This document shows, in pieces, positions 50,760-60,758 of a stretch of 64,000 nt of DNA. Numbering within the stretch: position 1 is the first letter of the stretch; each line of letters opens with the position of its first letter. Both the position numbers and the translations under genes were made by a program. The DNA lies in assembly GCF_002198095.1 (NCBI RefSeq), contig NZ_NHMK01000009.1, forward strand, positions 372,001-436,000, given 5' to 3'. The stretch is from Deinococcus indicus (GTDB lineage Bacteria > Deinococcota > Deinococci > Deinococcales > Deinococcaceae). The notes beneath the pieces are model-generated. The model saw only the letters and a program-made list of their open reading frames with translations. It made no database searches and was not told the origin of the DNA.

Positions 50760-51481
50760 GAATCGCGGTCCTGTCGGACGTGCACGGCAACGCCTTCGCG
50801 CTGCGGGCGGTGCTGGACGACATTCGCGCGGCCTCGCCGGATCTGATCCTGAACCTGGGGGATACGGTGTGGGGGGCCGCCGATCCGGCCGCCGCGTGGG
50901 CGTTGCAGGCTGAGTTCGCGCCGCCCAGCGTGCGCGGCAACACCGACGAGCGCGTAGCGGGGCTGCGGGACGGGCGGGAGGGCATGCGTGAGTGGCTGCG
51001 TTCGCACCTGCCCCCGGACCTCCCCGCGCGACTGGCCGACCTGCCCGTGCGGCTGGACGTGGCGGGCGGCGAGGTGCGCGCCGCGCACGGCAGCCCCCGC
51101 AGCGCCTGGGAGGACCTGATGCTGACCGGGACTCCGGCTGGCCGGACCCGCCCGGCGCGGTTCGCGGAGTTGCGCGAGCGGCTGGACGGTTTCACGGCGG
51201 ACGGGGGAGGGCAGGTGTGCGTGGTGGGCCACACTCACCGCGAGATGCTGGCCGTCGTGGATGGCGTGACCGTCATGAACGTCGGCCCGGTGTCCCGTCA
51301 GAAGGACGGGCTGCCGCTGGCCCGCTGGGGCCTGCTGACCCGCCGCGCCGGGTGCTGGACTCCGGAGTTCCGCCGCACTGCATACGACGTGGCCGGGGCC
51401 GCCGCCTGGGCGCGGGAGCACGCTCCGTCCCAGGCCGCCGCCTTTGAGGCCGCGTGGCTGAGCGCCGGCCGGGAACCCTGA
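50756..51481 (+). CDS. Metallophosphoesterase (YfcE-like)
   Basis: Calcineurin-like motifs: (RIAVL)SDVHGNAFALRAVL with D and H, LNLGDTVWGAADP with the bridging Asp, VRGNTDERVAG with the Asn, and VVGHTHREMLAVVDG with the terminal His pair. The first strand needs a start upstream of GTG 50780; the only suitable one is CTG 50756, whose CTGA overlaps the stop of the preceding gene. Length is then 241 aa. It hydrolyses a phosphomonoester or diester of unknown identity. Confidence 0.85.
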   Translation: MRIAVLSDVHGNAFALRAVLDDIRAASPDLILNLGDTVWGAADPAAAWALQAEFAPPSVRGNTDERVAGLRDGREGMREWLRSHLPPDLPARLADLPVRLDVAGGEVRAAHGSPRSAWEDLMLTGTPAGRTRPARFAELRERLDGFTADGGGQVCVVGHTHREMLAVVDGVTVMNVGPVSRQKDGLPLARWGLLTRRAGCWTPEFRRTAYDVAGAAAWAREHAPSQAAAFEAAWLSAGREP

Positions 51482-51513
51482 GCTGCCCCCGGACAGGACC
51501 GGGTGGGACCCGA

Positions 51514-51921
51514 TCAGGGGGCCTGAATGGTCATGCGCCGGATGTTCAGCATGCCGGCGCCGGTGTCCAGGGTCAGACTGTCCTGCACGCGCGTGGCGGT
51601 CAGGGTGCGGCCCGACAGGGTCTTCAGAAGCACCTGTTCCTGCGCGGCGACGGCGTCGGAGCAGGCCATGCGGGTGGTGTTGATGCTGCTGAAGGTGACG
51701 CGGTTGCCGTTCATGCGCAGGGTGCCGTTCAGGCGGTTGCAGCCGGTGGTGCCGGTCAGGCGGTCGCCCTGGATGTTCAGTTGCGGCAGGCGGTTCTTGA
51801 CGGGCACCGAGTCGGGGAGGGTCCAGCCGACGATCTTCCAGCTGCCGTTGAGGTCCGGGCTGAGGGCGATCTGGGCGGCGCCCGTTCCGAGCAGCAGGAG
51901 AGAGAGTGTGAATTTCTTCAT
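51514..51921 (-). CDS. META-domain (HslJ-like) secreted protein
   Basis: 135 aa from ATG 51921. A signal peptide (MKKFTLSLLLLGTGAAQIA) precedes a META domain: LNGSWKIVGWTLPDSVPVKNRLPQLNIQGDRLTGTTGCNRLNGTLRMNGNRVTFSSINTTRMAC, with the GxxGCNxxxG motif. HslJ in E. coli is a heat-inducible outer-membrane lipoprotein; here there is no lipobox. The downstream region shows GRTLTATRVQDSLTLDTGAGMLNI, a normal terminal strand. Confidence 0.9.
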   Translation of the reverse strand: MKKFTLSLLLLGTGAAQIALSPDLNGSWKIVGWTLPDSVPVKNRLPQLNIQGDRLTGTTGCNRLNGTLRMNGNRVTFSSINTTRMACSDAVAAQEQVLLKTLSGRTLTATRVQDSLTLDTGAGMLNIRRMTIQAP

Positions 51922-52014
51922 ATCCCCGATTGTCCTGTTCTCATCCTGCAAAAAAGTGGTCCGAATTACTTTTCTGGGTAAAGCGCCCACCCATTCCCGC
52001 TGCCAGCAATGCAG

Positions 52015-52047
52015 AACCCCCGTCCTTCATCGTGAAGGACGGGGGTT
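52015..52047 (-). terminator. Terminator of the helicase gene
   Basis: AACCCCCGTCCTTC and GAAGGACGGGGGTT form a perfect 14-bp stem with a 5-base loop, adjacent to the helicase stop codon; minus-strand flank is TTCTGC. Confidence 0.9.
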
Positions 52048-52064
52048 CACTCAATCAGCGGTGA

Positions 52065-53864
52065 TCAGCGACCGGCGGGAACGAATTCACGGTCCGCGAA
52101 GTCCTCGCGGGGACGACCGCCACGGTCGTCACGGTCACGGCTCCAGCGACCCTGGCCGCCGCCCTGACCACCACGGCCACCGCCCTGGTAGCCGCCACGG
52201 CCGCCGCCCTGACCCTGGTACCCGCCACGGCTGCCGCCGCCACGGTATCCGCCCTCGTCGCGGTCACGGTAGCCGCCACGGCCGCCCTGGTATCCGCCCT
52301 CGCGGCGTTCACGGGTGGGCTGCTCGAACAGTTCCGGCAGTTCCTGCGCGACTTCCACGGTGACCTCGCCTTCCAGCGGGCTGGCGCTCATCAGCTTCTG
52401 CACGAGTTCGCTGGGCACGTCGGCGACCGCGCCGCCACGCCACTGGCGGATCTTGCCCAGGCGGCGGGTGTCGATGTCGGCGTTGCGGGCCAGCAGCGCC
52501 ACGGCGCGCGCCACGCTCATGCGCTCGGCGTGCAGGATGATGGTCGTCTGACCTTCCTCACCGCTGAGCAGGCTGGCGGCCTTCACGGGCTCGGTCACGC
52601 CGCTGATCTTGGCCAGGGCGCGGGACAGCGCCTCCAGGCCCATCTCGCTGAACAGACGCTCGGCCTCGGCCTGGAAGGTCTGCGCGACGCTGCTGTCGAC
52701 CTTGCGGACCATCTCGGCGCTCGTGCGGGCGCTCGCACCCTGCACTTCCTTGGGGGTGGGCAGGGCGCGCTCGATGAAGCGCACGCCGGTCACGCGTTCC
52801 AGGCCCATCACTTCGCGCTGCTCGCGGTCGCCGTACATGATGATGGCGGTGCCGGTGCGGCCCGCGCGGCCGGTACGGCCGGAGCGGTGCACGTAGCTCT
52901 CGGGGTCCTGCGGCAGGTGGTACTGGACCACCAGATCGACCTCGGGGATGTCCAGGCCGCGGGCGGCCACGTCGGTGGCGACCAGCACGCCGGCGCGGCC
53001 GTTGCGGAAGGCGTTCAGGGCGCGTTCGCGCTGGCTCTGCGCGAGGTCTCCGTGCAGCGCCTCGGACTCGATGCCGCGGTGGATCAGTTCGTTCGCCAGT
53101 TCGTCGGCTTCACGCTTAGTGCGCGTGAACACGATGGCCTTTTCCGGGTTGTAGATGGTGAGCAGGTCGGCCAGCACGCGGGTGCGGGCGCGGCCCACGC
53201 GGATCTTCAGGTGCTCGACGGTCTGCGCGGCCTGGCTCTTGCCCTCGCCGACCATGTCGATCACGATCGGGTTGTTCAGGTACTTCTTCGACAGGCGGTG
53301 AATGTCGTTCGTCAGCGTGGCGCTGAACAGCAGCGTCTGGCGGCCTTCCGGCGTGCGCTGGAGGATCGTCTCGATGGCGTCGGCGAAGCCCACGCTGAGC
53401 ATCTCGTCGGCCTCGTCCAGCACCGCGAACTCCACGGCGGTCAGGTCGATGTTGCCACGGTCGAGGTGGTCGATCAGGCGGCCGGGCGTGCCGACGATCA
53501 CGTCGACGCCGCGGCGCAGCGCGTTCTCCTGCGGGGCGTAGGCGGCGCCGCCGTACACGGTGACGGTCGTCAGGCCCTGGCCGCTCTTGCTGAACTCCTC
53601 GGCGACCTGCTTGGCCAGTTCGCGGGTCGGGGCGACCACGATGGCGCGGGGCAGACGGCCGCGTTCACGGCTGGGTTCCAGTCGGGTGATGATGGGCAGC
53701 GCGAAGGCCAGCGTCTTGCCGGTGCCGGTGCGGGCGCGGCCGATCATGTCGCGGCCCTGCAGGGTGTGGGGCAGGCTCTCGGCCTGGATGGGGCTGGCTT
53801 CCGTGATACCGCGCTCGGCGAGACGCGCCGCGAGTTCGGGCGCAATCAGTTGGTCAAAGTTCAT
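52065..53864 (-). CDS. DEAD-box RNA helicase with Gly/Arg-rich tail
   Basis: 599 aa from ATG 53864 (AAAGGA upstream). Motif I ARTGTGKT (44-51), PTRELA, VLDEADEM (DEAD motif II), SAT, and HRSGRTGR (motif VI) are present, then a DbpA-type C-terminal RNA-binding-like region (QTTIILHAERMSVARAVALLARNADIDTRRLGKIR). From about 525 the protein is a long RGG/GYQGG tail (GGYQGGRGGYRDRDEGGYRG). RGG tails bind RNA non-specifically. It probably aids ribosome assembly or cold adaptation. Confidence 0.95.
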   Translation of the reverse strand: MNFDQLIAPELAARLAERGITEASPIQAESLPHTLQGRDMIGRARTGTGKTLAFALPIITRLEPSRERGRLPRAIVVAPTRELAKQVAEEFSKSGQGLTTVTVYGGAAYAPQENALRRGVDVIVGTPGRLIDHLDRGNIDLTAVEFAVLDEADEMLSVGFADAIETILQRTPEGRQTLLFSATLTNDIHRLSKKYLNNPIVIDMVGEGKSQAAQTVEHLKIRVGRARTRVLADLLTIYNPEKAIVFTRTKREADELANELIHRGIESEALHGDLAQSQRERALNAFRNGRAGVLVATDVAARGLDIPEVDLVVQYHLPQDPESYVHRSGRTGRAGRTGTAIIMYGDREQREVMGLERVTGVRFIERALPTPKEVQGASARTSAEMVRKVDSSVAQTFQAEAERLFSEMGLEALSRALAKISGVTEPVKAASLLSGEEGQTTIILHAERMSVARAVALLARNADIDTRRLGKIRQWRGGAVADVPSELVQKLMSASPLEGEVTVEVAQELPELFEQPTRERREGGYQGGRGGYRDRDEGGYRGGGSRGGYQGQGGGRGGYQGGGRGGQGGGQGRWSRDRDDRGGRPREDFADREFVPAGR

Positions 53865-53994
53865 TTGTGGTCCTTTCGGGAAAGCACAGCCCCAGTGACC
53901 AGCAAACGCCTTGAATCCCGGCATCACGCATGTCCTGAAAGTGGGGGCACTCTCCAGCCGCCCGGGTATCTCCCGCTGCGGCGCACGAATTGAA

Positions 53995-54023
53995 AGATTA
54001 CAGCAAGTCCGGCCGGAATGCAA
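53995..54023 (-). promoter_or_regulatory. Promoter of the DEAD-box helicase gene
   Basis: TTGCAT (54023-54018), 17 bases, TAATCT (54000-53995) on the minus strand. The 5' leader is about 120 bases. The rest of 54024-54230 shows no gene or strong structure. Confidence 0.7.
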
Positions 54024-54230
54024 GCGGTGATCAGCGAAAAAGCTGGAAGCGGGTCAGGTGCCCGTCCAGTCTGGTCCGCGCCCATCAGGCGCTCCGGTTG
54101 TCACTGCCCGGCAGTCTAGCGCATCCGGCCCCTGCCCTGGCAGCCCTGCACCCGTCGGGCTGGAGGCAGCGTGTCCGGCGGATGCCGCTTGTTCTGCTGA
54201 CAGGCCGGAACCCGTGCTATTCCCTGCGCG

Positions 54231-55211
54231 CTATTCCCCGCGCGGCGCGACTTCCAGGGTGTCCGGTACGCGGCCGCCCACGCCCACCCAGGCGCTCAGC
54301 ATGTCGTCCGGGACCGGGGCGTGCAGGTGCAGCGCCCGGCCCGTCACTGGGTGCGGGATGGTCAGGAACTGCGCGTGCAGCGCGTGCCGGGGCATGAGTT
54401 CGCTCTCGCGGCCGTACACGCTGTCACCCAGGATCGGGCTGCCCAGGTGCGCCAGATGCACCCGGATCTGGTGCGTGCGGCCCGTGCGCGGCTGCGCCCG
54501 CACCAGCGTCAGCGTGCGCCCGTGCCCGTCCGGGCGGGTGTCCAGCGGCGTGAACAGCGTCTGCGCGTCACGCGGTTGCGCGCCGCCGACCGTCATGCGT
54601 TGCCGCTGTACCGGGTGCCGGCCCACCGGGGCGTCCACCTGCACGGCCTCCAGCGCCTTCCACTGCCCGGCCGCGATCGCCAGGTACGTTTTGCGGGTCC
54701 GGCGGTCCTTGAACGCCGCCGCCAGCGCCGCGTGCGCCGCGACCGTCTTGGCGACCACGATCACGCCGCTGGTGTCGCGGTCCAGGCGGTGGACGATGCC
54801 GGGCCGGTACCCGTCCGGGCCGTCGTGCCCGTCCTGCTGCGGCAGGCTCATGCGGCCCAGCAGCGCGTTCACCAGCGTGCCGGTACTCACGCCCGGCGCG
54901 GGGTGCGTGATCATGCCCGCCGGTTTGTTCACGGCGATCAGGTGCTCGTCCTCGAACAGCACATCCAGCGGCACGTTCTCGGGGCGGACGGTCGCGTCCG
55001 GCGGGGGCGGCACGCGGACCGTGAGGGCCTCGCCGCCCCGCAGTTTCAGGGCGGGTTTCAGCGCGGGCTGCCCGGCCACCTGCACGAACCCACCCGTGAT
55101 CCAGGCGGCCACCTGCGAGCGGCTCGCGCCGGTCAGGGCCGACAGCACGGCGTCCAGCCGGCCCGGCGTGGCGGTCAGGAGGCTGGCATCGGGGGACGGC
55201 GCGTCATTCAC
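54231..55211 (-). CDS. RluA/RluD-family pseudouridine synthase
   Basis: 326 aa from GTG 55211, which has TACACT 7 bases upstream. An N-terminal S4 domain (PGRLDAVLSALTGASRSQVAAWITGGFVQVAGQPALKPALKLRGGEAL) precedes the catalytic domain with the nucleophile Asp in GIVHRLDRDTSGVIVVAK and the RTHQIRVHLAHLGSPILGDSVYG block. It isomerises uridines in 23S rRNA or tRNA; the site is not predictable here. Two in-frame starts farther upstream (about 55310-55406) precede the promoter and are unlikely. Confidence 0.94.
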   Translation of the reverse strand: MNDAPSPDASLLTATPGRLDAVLSALTGASRSQVAAWITGGFVQVAGQPALKPALKLRGGEALTVRVPPPPDATVRPENVPLDVLFEDEHLIAVNKPAGMITHPAPGVSTGTLVNALLGRMSLPQQDGHDGPDGYRPGIVHRLDRDTSGVIVVAKTVAAHAALAAAFKDRRTRKTYLAIAAGQWKALEAVQVDAPVGRHPVQRQRMTVGGAQPRDAQTLFTPLDTRPDGHGRTLTLVRAQPRTGRTHQIRVHLAHLGSPILGDSVYGRESELMPRHALHAQFLTIPHPVTGRALHLHAPVPDDMLSAWVGVGGRVPDTLEVAPRGE

Positions 55212-55218
55212 GGCGCGC

Positions 55219-55224
55219 AGTGTA
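55219..55224 (-). promoter_or_regulatory. Leaderless -10 box of the pseudouridine synthase gene
   Basis: TACACT on the minus strand, 7 bases before GTG 55211. Confidence 0.6.
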
Positions 55225-55423
55225 CTCCGGCACGACCGGAACGGACCGCCCGCCTTCACGCAGCCTTTAACGAACGGCGGCCCCGTGATCCGACCGCGCA
55301 CGCCCCGCATATGGCTGTTCGAGTGAGGACAGGAGGGGGGGCGCACGCGCCGACCTACCGGCCGGAACCGGGTGGCTGCCCAGCAGCCGTTCAGGTCGGC
55401 GCACACCGCTCAAGGAGGCTTCA

Positions 55424-56161
55424 ATGCCGGACGACACCCAGATCACATCTGCCGTCAACAGCACCTCACGCCGTCAGTTCATGGGCTACGCCGCACTGTT
55501 CGGCGGAGGCATGGCCCTCGTTTCCTGCGGAGTCGCCTTCCCGGAGCTGACTGCCGCCGAGAAACAGGACATCGACATCCTGAACTACGCGCTGACCCTG
55601 GAGTACCTGGAAGCCGAGTTCTACGCGGCCTTCATCGGCAGCGGCCCGTACGCCGGGAAGCTCTCGAACCCGCGCGTGATCCAGTACGCCAAGGAGATCG
55701 CCGCGCACGAGGCCTCGCACGTCGAGGCGCTGAAGAAGACCATCATCAGCCTGCGCGGCACGCCGGTCGCCAAGCCCACCTTCGACTTCAGCCCCCTGAT
55801 CGGGAACGCCACCGTGAACGATCAGCTGTTCCTCCAGCTGGCCGCCGTCCTCGAACCGGTCGGCGTGCGCGCCTACCTGGGTCAGGTCGCCCGCCTCAGC
55901 AACCCCCAGCTGATCGCCGCCGCCGCCGCGATTCACGCCGTGGAAGCCAACCACGTCTCCGCCGTGCAGGAACTGCGCGTCAAGCTGGGCTTCAACACCA
56001 CCCCGGAGCGCCAGACCGACATCGCGCCCCAGAGCGTCACGAGGCCCAACAGCACCGCCGCCGCCGACTTCGACCCGAACTACGCCCCGGCCCCCACCGC
56101 GCTGTGGAAGGCCCTGACCATGGCCGAAGTGCTGGCCATCGTCAAACCCGTCATCAAGTGA
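55424..56161 (+). CDS. Tat-exported ferritin-like lipoprotein
   Basis: 245 aa. A twin-arginine signal SRRQFMGYAALFGGGMALVSCG ends in a lipobox-like Cys, so it is probably a Tat-exported lipoprotein. The mature part is a ferritin-like (Ferritin_2) helical bundle: DIDILNYALTLEYLEAEFYAAF carries the first Glu ligands, EIAAHEASHVEALKK the ExxH pair, and AVEANHVSAVQE the second ExxH. It may bind a di-iron centre outside the inner membrane. It is followed 29 bases later by a paralogue. Confidence 0.9.
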   Translation: MPDDTQITSAVNSTSRRQFMGYAALFGGGMALVSCGVAFPELTAAEKQDIDILNYALTLEYLEAEFYAAFIGSGPYAGKLSNPRVIQYAKEIAAHEASHVEALKKTIISLRGTPVAKPTFDFSPLIGNATVNDQLFLQLAAVLEPVGVRAYLGQVARLSNPQLIAAAAAIHAVEANHVSAVQELRVKLGFNTTPERQTDIAPQSVTRPNSTAAADFDPNYAPAPTALWKALTMAEVLAIVKPVIK

Positions 56162-56190
56162 GCGGCACCGCACGGAAAGGAGAGCACACC

Positions 56191-56928
56191 ATGACCACAC
56201 CCACCCGCCGTTCCTTCCTGAAAATCGCCGGTGCCGGCGCCGGGGCCATGACCCTGGGCGGCCTGAGCCTGCCCGCGCTGGCCGCCACCAGCGTCGCCAA
56301 CAAGAGCGCCAAGCAGGACCTCGACATCCTGAACTACGCCCTGACCCTGGAGTACCTGGAAGCCGAGTTCTACAACGCCTTCACCGGCAGCGGCGCCTAC
56401 GCCAGCCGGCTCACGGACACCCGTGTGCGCTCGTACGCCCGCAACCTGGCCTCGCACGAGAACGACCACGTGACGGCCCTGCAGGGCACCATCCGCGCCC
56501 TGGGGGGGATGCCGGTCACCAAGCCCAACATCGACTTCAGCCCGCTGCTCACCAACAGCGACGGCAGCGCCAAGACCGTGAACGACGAACTGTTCCTGGC
56601 ACTGGCGAACACCTTCGAACCCATCGGGGTGCGCGCCTACCTGGGGCAGGCCGACCGGATCCTGAACGGGGACGTCCTGACGGCCGCCGCCAGCATCCTC
56701 GCCGTAGAGGCCAACCACGCCAGCGGCATCCAGGAACTGCGGACCCAGCTGGGCTTCAACAAGAAATCCACCCGTCAGACCAGCCGCGCCCCGCAGAGCG
56801 ACGCGAAACCCACGAGCACCAACGTGGCCGACTTCGACGGTGACTTCTCGCCCACCCCCACCGACTTCTGGACGCCGCTGAGCATGGAAGACGTCCTGGC
56901 CATGGTCAAACCTCTGATCAAGAGCTGA
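56191..56928 (+). CDS. Tat-exported ferritin-like protein
   Basis: 245 aa, AAAGGAG upstream. Twin-arginine signal TRRSFLKIAGAGAGAMTLGGLSLPALAA with an AxA signal-peptidase-I site, so it is soluble, unlike its lipid-anchored paralogue. The ferritin-like core is the same (LDILNYALTLEYLEAEFYNAF, NLASHENDHVTALQ, LAVEANHASGIQE) and the two share long identical runs, so they are a tandem duplication. The ASHENDHV block retains the ExxH pair. It precedes tatA, the translocase component for such signals. Confidence 0.9.
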   Translation: MTTPTRRSFLKIAGAGAGAMTLGGLSLPALAATSVANKSAKQDLDILNYALTLEYLEAEFYNAFTGSGAYASRLTDTRVRSYARNLASHENDHVTALQGTIRALGGMPVTKPNIDFSPLLTNSDGSAKTVNDELFLALANTFEPIGVRAYLGQADRILNGDVLTAAASILAVEANHASGIQELRTQLGFNKKSTRQTSRAPQSDAKPTSTNVADFDGDFSPTPTDFWTPLSMEDVLAMVKPLIKS

Positions 56929-57036
56929 CACCGGACACCCGTCCTGCGTCATCCGGGGGGATGAGGAGGCCGCCGCCTGCGGCCCCCGTCCCCCACGCCC
57001 TTCCCGCCCCGCCTTCCCACCACAAGGAGAACCCCC

Positions 57037-57321
57037 ATGCCCAACATCGGTCCCGCTGAACTGCTCGTGATCCTGCTCGTCGCGCTGGTCGTGTTCGGCC
57101 CCCGCAAACTCCCGGAACTCGGCAAGAGCCTCGGCCACGGCCTGCGCGAATTCCGCAAGAGCACCCAGGGGCTGAAAGACGGCCTGAGCCTCGACGCGCC
57201 CACGCCGGCCGTTCCCGCCGCGCAGCCCGCGCCCGTCACAGCCGCCGCCGTCAGCGCCCAGGCTGTCAGTGCGCAGGCCGTCACCGCCACGCCCGCCGGC
57301 CACGTCACCCCCCAGGCCTGA
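57037..57321 (+). CDS. tatA: Sec-independent translocase TatA
   Basis: 94 aa. N-terminal membrane helix and amphipathic region: PNIGPAELLVILLVALVVFGPRKLPELGKSLGHGLREFRKS, with FGPRKLPELG as the TatA/E signature. The C-terminal tail (Ala/Pro/Val-rich, PAAQPAPVTAAAVSAQAV) is longer than usual. It forms the translocation pore with TatC, which is not in this window. ATG has AAGGAGA upstream. It lies 108 bases after the Tat-signal genes, which suggests dedicated coexpression. Confidence 0.95.
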   Translation: MPNIGPAELLVILLVALVVFGPRKLPELGKSLGHGLREFRKSTQGLKDGLSLDAPTPAVPAAQPAPVTAAAVSAQAVSAQAVTATPAGHVTPQA

Positions 57322-57429
57322 AGGTCCGCCCCCACGCGACCCGCCTCACCGCCAGCCCAGCCGGCGACGCAACTGGTAGATGCACGACCAACCGCCTCCC
57401 GACCAGCCTGATAGGCTGACCGGTACCAC

Positions 57430-57975
57430 ATGAGCCAGCCTTCCCTTCACCCCGACCTGCCCGACGAGGCGCTCATCCAGGCGATGGCCCAGGGCCGCGA
57501 GGACGCGCTCCAGGAACTGCACCGCCGACACGCGCGGCTGCTGTACTCCCTCGGTCACCGCATGCTCCGCCAGACCGACGACGTGGAAAGCTGCGTGCAG
57601 GACGCGTTCATGAACGCCTGGCGACACGCCGCGCGCTTCGACGCCCGCCGCGCCGCCGCGAAGACCTGGCTGGTCAGCATCGCCCACCACCGCTTCCTTC
57701 AGGAACTGCGCGACCGCCCCGACACCAACCTCGAAATCGAGGAATGGGACGCCCCGACCTCCGCCGCCGACCCCGCCGACCGCATCATGGCCGAACGGGC
57801 CGTGCAGGGCCTGGAGGGCAGCCAGCGGGAACTGGTCGAACTGGCGTACTACCGCGGGTACTCGCACAGCGAACTGGCCGTCATTACCGGCCTGCCCGTC
57901 GGTACGGTAAAGTCTCGACTGCGCGCCGCCCTCGACCGGATGCGCGCCCACCTGAACACCGGCGGCCCCGCTTGA
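57430..57975 (+). CDS. ECF-type RNA polymerase sigma factor (SigK-like)
   Basis: 181 aa. Region 2 is LHRRHARLLYSLGHRMLRQTDDVESCVQDAFMNAWRHAARFDARRAAAKTWLVSIAHHRFLQELR (about 30-95); region 4 is LEGSQRELVELAYYRGYSHSELAVITGLPVGTVKSRLRAALDRM with the typical HTH. It is followed 62 bases later by an RskA-type anti-sigma, giving a sigma/anti-sigma pair. Its regulon is unknown. A TAGGCT box lies 12 bases before the ATG. Confidence 0.94.
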   Translation: MSQPSLHPDLPDEALIQAMAQGREDALQELHRRHARLLYSLGHRMLRQTDDVESCVQDAFMNAWRHAARFDARRAAAKTWLVSIAHHRFLQELRDRPDTNLEIEEWDAPTSAADPADRIMAERAVQGLEGSQRELVELAYYRGYSHSELAVITGLPVGTVKSRLRAALDRMRAHLNTGGPA

Positions 57976-58037
57976 CCCCCGCCCGCAGCCCCTTCCCACC
58001 CACCACCCTCACGCCCCCCAAGGCAGGTGAATGACAC

Positions 58038-58748
58038 GTGACCATCAACCGAGACGACCTTCTGGCCCTGGCGCTGGGCCTGTTGACCCCCGAGGAGGAG
58101 GCGCGTGTGCAGGCCGCGCTGGACGCCGACCCGGCCCTGATGGCCGAGTACCGCGCCGACCTGGAAGCCCTGCACCACCTGCCGGACGACCTGCCCCCCG
58201 CCCAGGTGCCCGCTGGAGCCGAGGAACGACTCCTGGCCCGCCTGCACGCCGAACGCCCCGCAGCCCAGGCGAATCCCGCCCCCAGCGCGCCCGTCAGTCA
58301 ACCGCTGTTCCCGGACGGCCAAGCCCCCCAGGGCGCCCCCCGCCCTGCCCGGCTGAACTGGCGTGGCGGCCTGCTGGCCCTCGTCGCGGCCGTCGCGCTG
58401 GGCGTGATGTTCCTGCGGCCCTCCGAACCCACCGACCTGCTCAGCGAGTTCGCCGGAGCACCCGGCGCCGTCACCCAGGAACTCGGCGCGACCGGACGCC
58501 CGCTGGGCCAGCTGATCCGCCTGCCGGACGGCCGCGCCTACCTGCACCTCAGCGCCGCCGCGCCCGAGCAGCGCGTGTACCAGCTGTGGCGCATCGAGAA
58601 CCAGACGCCCGTGTCGGCCGGCGTGTTCGACGGACAGGGCATCCTGATTCCCGCACTGAAAGACGGACAGACCATCGCCGTCAGCGTGGAACCGCGCGGC
58701 GGCAGCCAGCAACCCACCACGCAGCCGATCCTCGTGCAGTCGCTGTAA
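58038..58748 (+). CDS. RskA-like anti-sigma factor
   Basis: 236 aa from GTG 58038, AGGTGA upstream. An N-terminal helical anti-sigma part (DDLLALALGLLTPEEEARVQAALDADPALMAEYRADLEALHHL) lacks the zinc HxxxCxxC, as in RskA. A single membrane helix is at about 112-130 (GGLLALVAAVALGVMFL). The C-terminal extracytoplasmic domain (about 140-236: RAYLHLSAAAPEQRVYQLWRIENQTPVSAGVFDGQG) is the RskA domain. It would hold the sigma factor until an envelope signal triggers proteolysis. Confidence 0.92.
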   Translation: MTINRDDLLALALGLLTPEEEARVQAALDADPALMAEYRADLEALHHLPDDLPPAQVPAGAEERLLARLHAERPAAQANPAPSAPVSQPLFPDGQAPQGAPRPARLNWRGGLLALVAAVALGVMFLRPSEPTDLLSEFAGAPGAVTQELGATGRPLGQLIRLPDGRAYLHLSAAAPEQRVYQLWRIENQTPVSAGVFDGQGILIPALKDGQTIAVSVEPRGGSQQPTTQPILVQSL

Positions 58749-58888
58749 GACGGACTCCGAGTAAGCCGCCGGAAACCTGCCGCAGGGCCGGGACGGACAG
58801 GGAGCATGATCTCCCCGTCCGCCCCGGCCCTGCGACGGTTCGCGCCCGCCGCTGCCTGGATCGCTGGCCACCCGGCAGGGATTGTGGT

Positions 58889-58937
58889 GCGGATTCCGAT
58901 GGAACGGGCTACAGGGGCCTTCCAACCGGAATCCGCG

Positions 58938-58938
<1 letters not shown>
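58889..58938. repeat. Family A mini-derivative hairpin
   Basis: TGCGGATTCCGATGGAACGG and CCTTCCAACCGGAATCCGCG: an imperfect palindrome resembling the left hairpin of family A without the rest. It lies between the convergent anti-sigma and herA genes, at the herA stop. Confidence 0.6.

Positions 58939-60754
<1,816 letters not shown>

Positions 60755-60758
<4 letters not shown>

Noticed and set aside
57361..57430. tRNA-like stretch before the sigma gene
   Set aside because: The sequence lacks a foldable cloverleaf with a consistent acceptor stem and TTC loop.
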